NCBI GenBank assembly: GCA_002712135.1
Contig: PASO01000017.1
Location: 35,183-61,614 of the forward strand
Direction: 5' to 3'
Origin: Gammaproteobacteria bacterium
GTDB taxonomy: Bacteria; Pseudomonadota; Gammaproteobacteria; Pseudomonadales; Azotimanducaceae
DNA: 26,432 bases
The translations under genes were made by a program, and so were the position numbers. This document shows positions 23,786 to 26,432 of this stretch, piece after piece. Every line of letters starts with the position of its first letter. The stretch's first letter is position 1. A model generated the notes under the pieces. The model was given only the letters and a program-made list of their open reading frames with translations, did no database searches and had not been told where the DNA came from.

Positions 23786-25417
23786 ATGGCAGAGTGGCAT
23801 TTGGCAACCGCATACGAAATTATCGCAGATACGGTGGGTGACCAACCTGCACTCATATGTGACAACGTGATTCGAACATGGACGGAGTACGACGATCGTG
23901 CGTCTAGGATTGCCGGAATTTTAACGGAACATGGTGTAGCGGCCGGTGCCAAAGTGGGCATTTACCTGCACAACTGTAACGAATATCAGGAAGTGCATCA
24001 CGGTATCAACAAGCTGCGCGGCTGTCCGGTCAATATAAATTATCGTTACAAGGAAGAGGAGCTGGTTTACCTGCTCAACAATGCGGATGCCGAGGCAGTT
24101 GTTTATCAGTCCACTTATGCCGAGCGTATTGAAACGATTCGTGGGCAGGTAGATAACCTCAAGTGCCTTATTCAGCTTGCTGATGATAGCGATACCCCGC
24201 TGATACCTGGTGCTATTGATTTCGAGGAAGCGATATCAACTGCAAGGCCAATGGCTCGCATCGAGCGCAAGGCCGATGATCTATACATGCTCTACACCGG
24301 CGGTACGACTGGTATGCCCAAGGGGGTCATGTACGACAACGGCATGCAATGTATGGGGCTGGCGAGATTTTCCCAGTTCCACGGTTTGGAAGTCTCAGAA
24401 ACCATGGAGGACCTTCCTGATAATATTATCCGGCTGCAGACTGACGTCGGTTTGCCCAGGGGGCTTGTATGTTGCCCATTGATGCACGGTACAGGTATGT
24501 GGGTAGGCTCCATAGCGACGCAGTTGGCAGGGGGTGCTGCTATTACCGTTAAACACCTTGGCTTGAAACCTGACGAGCTATGGATGGAGGCACAGCAGCA
24601 CAGGGCTACCATGCTCACTATTGTCGGCGATGCATTCGCTAGGCCAATGCTTGGATCGCTCAACGAAGCTCATGACAGGGGTAAGCCTTATGATATATCT
24701 AGCATCAAGCTGATTATCTCATCTGGCGTTATGTGGTCCCAGGACGTCAAAGAAGGATTACTCAAACATAATGATATGACCTTGATTGATGCGATGGGCT
24801 CAACGGAAGGCAGTATGGGTAGCTCTATCTCGACCAGGGAATCTGCGGCCACCACGGCCAAGTTTGAACCGGATGAGAATATGAAAGTATTTAATGAAAA
24901 TAATAAACCAGTCGAACCTGGCTCCGGTGAGATTGGGATGATCGCGACGCAGGGCTCGATGATTGGTTACTACAAGGATCCGAAGAAAACGGCACAAACG
25001 GTGCGCGAAATAGATGGCGAGCGTTATATCTTTCCGGGTGACTTTGCCACCATCGAAGCAGATGGTGGTGTGACATTACTGGGCCGAGGGTCCATGTGCA
25101 TTAATACCGCAGGTGAGAAGGTGTTCCCGGAAGAAGTCGAAGAAGTGATCAAGAAACACAGTGGTACGGAGGACTGTCTTGTCGTCGGTGTGCCAGACAG
25201 CCGCTTCGGTGAGCGCGTGGTATCAGTGGTATCGCGTTCCGCTTCTTATACCGTGAGTGATGCTTCACTTCTGGATCATTGTCATGAACACTTGGCCGGG
25301 TACAAGGTTCCCAAGAATGTGTTATTTGTTGACCAGGTCCAACGGGCTCCAAATGGCAAGGCTGACTACAAATGGGCCAAGTCAACTGCACTCCATATGT
25401 TGGAGATCAGCGAGTAG
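23786..25417 (+). CDS. Acyl-CoA synthetase (AMP-forming, FadD-like)
   Basis: 543 residues with a very good ribosome site (AGGAGG, 8 bases before the ATG), 15 bases after the thiolase-like gene. ANL-superfamily motifs: the P-loop YTGGTTGMPKG at 170-180, the adenylate-binding DAMGSTEG segment, the hinge region GDFATIEADGGVTLLGRGSMCINTAGEKVFPEEVEE, and the C-terminal catalytic Lys in APNGKADYKWAK. It activates a carboxylic acid to acyl-AMP and then acyl-CoA. Related proteins are fatty-acid or steroid-side-chain/aryl acid CoA ligases. In this operon it would supply the CoA ester used by the DUF35-thiolase complex. Substrate not determinable. Confidence 0.94.
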   Translation: MAEWHLATAYEIIADTVGDQPALICDNVIRTWTEYDDRASRIAGILTEHGVAAGAKVGIYLHNCNEYQEVHHGINKLRGCPVNINYRYKEEELVYLLNNADAEAVVYQSTYAERIETIRGQVDNLKCLIQLADDSDTPLIPGAIDFEEAISTARPMARIERKADDLYMLYTGGTTGMPKGVMYDNGMQCMGLARFSQFHGLEVSETMEDLPDNIIRLQTDVGLPRGLVCCPLMHGTGMWVGSIATQLAGGAAITVKHLGLKPDELWMEAQQHRATMLTIVGDAFARPMLGSLNEAHDRGKPYDISSIKLIISSGVMWSQDVKEGLLKHNDMTLIDAMGSTEGSMGSSISTRESAATTAKFEPDENMKVFNENNKPVEPGSGEIGMIATQGSMIGYYKDPKKTAQTVREIDGERYIFPGDFATIEADGGVTLLGRGSMCINTAGEKVFPEEVEEVIKKHSGTEDCLVVGVPDSRFGERVVSVVSRSASYTVSDASLLDHCHEHLAGYKVPKNVLFVDQVQRAPNGKADYKWAKSTALHMLEISE

Positions 25418-25540
25418 CCTAATTTTCGGCATTACCTCCAGTCTGCCGGATCAACGGACTCTATAACGACAACTGGCGTACCCCATCCCGTCTACTGTGT
25501 TATAAGAAGACAACAATTGCAGTGAGCATCGAGGGTTCTT

Positions 25541-26432
25541 ATGAAAATAAGCTATTTGCAGTTTTGGGTATCAATGCAGGGCGAATCGCATACCCAAACC
25601 TACGACGCCAGCTTTGAAGAGATCCGTGCCCTCGACGAGGCTGGATGGGACACGGTTTGGTCCGGAGGCGTGCCGCTTCGCACCATTGTGCCCGATACCC
25701 TTTTGCTGGCCGCCTCGATCGCTGCACGTACCACCCGGATCAAGATTGGGACAGCGGTGCATCTGCCTGGTCTCAAGGCTCCAGGCGAGGGATTTACTAC
25801 TGACATTAAGGAAGGCGGTTCTCCTATAAATCGACGCGGAGGCAACGCCCGTAAATTTGGCTGGGTCTTTGACAACTTTACACCTGCTAACCCTCTGCAA
25901 ACTGCAGAACAGATCGCCATGCTGGACCAGCTAAGCCACGGCCGTTTCATCTACGGTGCTGGGGGAGATACAGCGGGCGATGAGGTGCGCCAGAGGCATC
26001 TACACGAGTACCTGGCAGTCATACGGCAGGTCTTGAATGAGGATGTTTTCTCTGGCTTTAAGGGCGAATTCTACAATTACCCCTCGTTGCCCGACGATGG
26101 TTCGAATTTCCTGCCGAAGTGCATCCAGAAGCCCCATCCGCCGATCTTGCTTCCCCTCGATAGCCAACAGGGCTTTGTACCGATGGGTAGACTAGGCTAC
26201 CGAATTGCGATTGGCGGCGGCAGCCTGCACAACGTGCGTGGTGATGAGGTGTTAAAGGATGACGTTAAGAATTATCGACAGGCCTGGTTGGATGCCGGAC
26301 ACCCCGGCGATGCCTCTGTATCGATTCGCATGAATACACGCGTGGTAGCCACACAGCGGGAGGCTGACCGCGTCCGAGAAGCTGCTCGGAAAACACGGGT
26401 GGAGCATACGTTAAGGGAGAAGGGTTCTGCAG
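25541..26432 (+). CDS. Luciferase-like monooxygenase (LLM class oxidoreductase), 3' partial
   Basis: The frame opens at ATG 25541 with GAGG about 8 bases upstream and is open through the right edge; 297 residues are visible. It begins MKISYLQFWVSMQGESHTQT, then FEEIRALDEAGWDTVWSGG, TLLLAASIAARTTRIKIGTAV and NPLQTAEQIAMLDQLSHGRFIYGAG. These are the beta-alpha units of the bacterial luciferase TIM barrel, with the conserved run of Ala-Arg-Thr...LDxLSxGR. LLM enzymes use FMNH2 or F420 for oxidation of long-chain or ring substrates. It lies 123 bases after the acyl-CoA synthetase on the same strand, and may act on the same substrate. The C-terminal end is missing. Confidence 0.9.
   Translation, partial: MKISYLQFWVSMQGESHTQTYDASFEEIRALDEAGWDTVWSGGVPLRTIVPDTLLLAASIAARTTRIKIGTAVHLPGLKAPGEGFTTDIKEGGSPINRRGGNARKFGWVFDNFTPANPLQTAEQIAMLDQLSHGRFIYGAGGDTAGDEVRQRHLHEYLAVIRQVLNEDVFSGFKGEFYNYPSLPDDGSNFLPKCIQKPHPPILLPLDSQQGFVPMGRLGYRIAIGGGSLHNVRGDEVLKDDVKNYRQAWLDAGHPGDASVSIRMNTRVVATQREADRVREAARKTRVEHTLREKGSA

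Overview
The window is protein-dense bacterial DNA of intermediate GC content, with short intergenic gaps and many 4-base start/stop overlaps. Its contents suggest a free-living, aerobic, Gram-negative proteobacterium, most likely an environmental or marine gammaproteobacterium. The pointers are a TonB-dependent outer-membrane receptor paired with a PnuC-family thiamine transporter under a THI element, malate synthase G, a YghU-type glutathione transferase and many acyl-CoA and aromatic catabolism families. No tRNA, rRNA, CRISPR array, insertion sequence or phage gene was seen. The taxonomic statement is an inference from gene families.

Left part (1-10.7 kb). A crotonase-family gene cut by the window edge is followed by a MazG-like nucleotide pyrophosphohydrolase and an alpha/beta hydrolase. 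These converge on a minus-strand thiamine-uptake operon: a promoter at the end of the amidase gene, a TPP riboswitch, a TonB-dependent receptor, then a PnuT-like inner-membrane transporter. An amidase lies upstream on the same strand. Divergent from it is a salicylate/6-hydroxynicotinate-type FAD monooxygenase that runs almost directly into a modABC molybdate importer. A minus-strand dienelactone-hydrolase-family gene closes this part.

Middle (10.7-15.4 kb). Malate synthase G (glcB) is preceded by a strong inverted repeat. Directly after it lies about 800 bp with no open frame. Read across frames, this is the relic of a sigma-54 response regulator (REC, PAS, start of the AAA+ domain, Fis-type HTH). 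Next comes a minus-strand protein of unknown function with a perfect CCHC zinc knuckle, which is unusual in bacteria.

Right part (15.4-26.4 kb). A catabolic region on the plus strand holds a VOC/glyoxalase-fold protein, a theta-like GST, an enolase-superfamily dehydratase/racemase, a YghU-type GST, a GPH-family symporter, a decayed thiolase start, a third long GST, a decayed acyl-CoA dehydrogenase start, a DUF35 OB-fold protein, a thiolase-like protein without the usual nucleophilic cysteine, a long-chain-type acyl-CoA synthetase and a luciferase-like (LLM) oxidoreductase cut by the right edge. I infer import of a small organic substrate, glutathione-dependent processing, CoA activation, and C-C cleavage by a DUF35/thiolase-fold aldolase. 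The substrate cannot be read from sequence. The two relics flanking the third GST, and the relic regulator, suggest a pathway that has been remodelled or is partly being lost.
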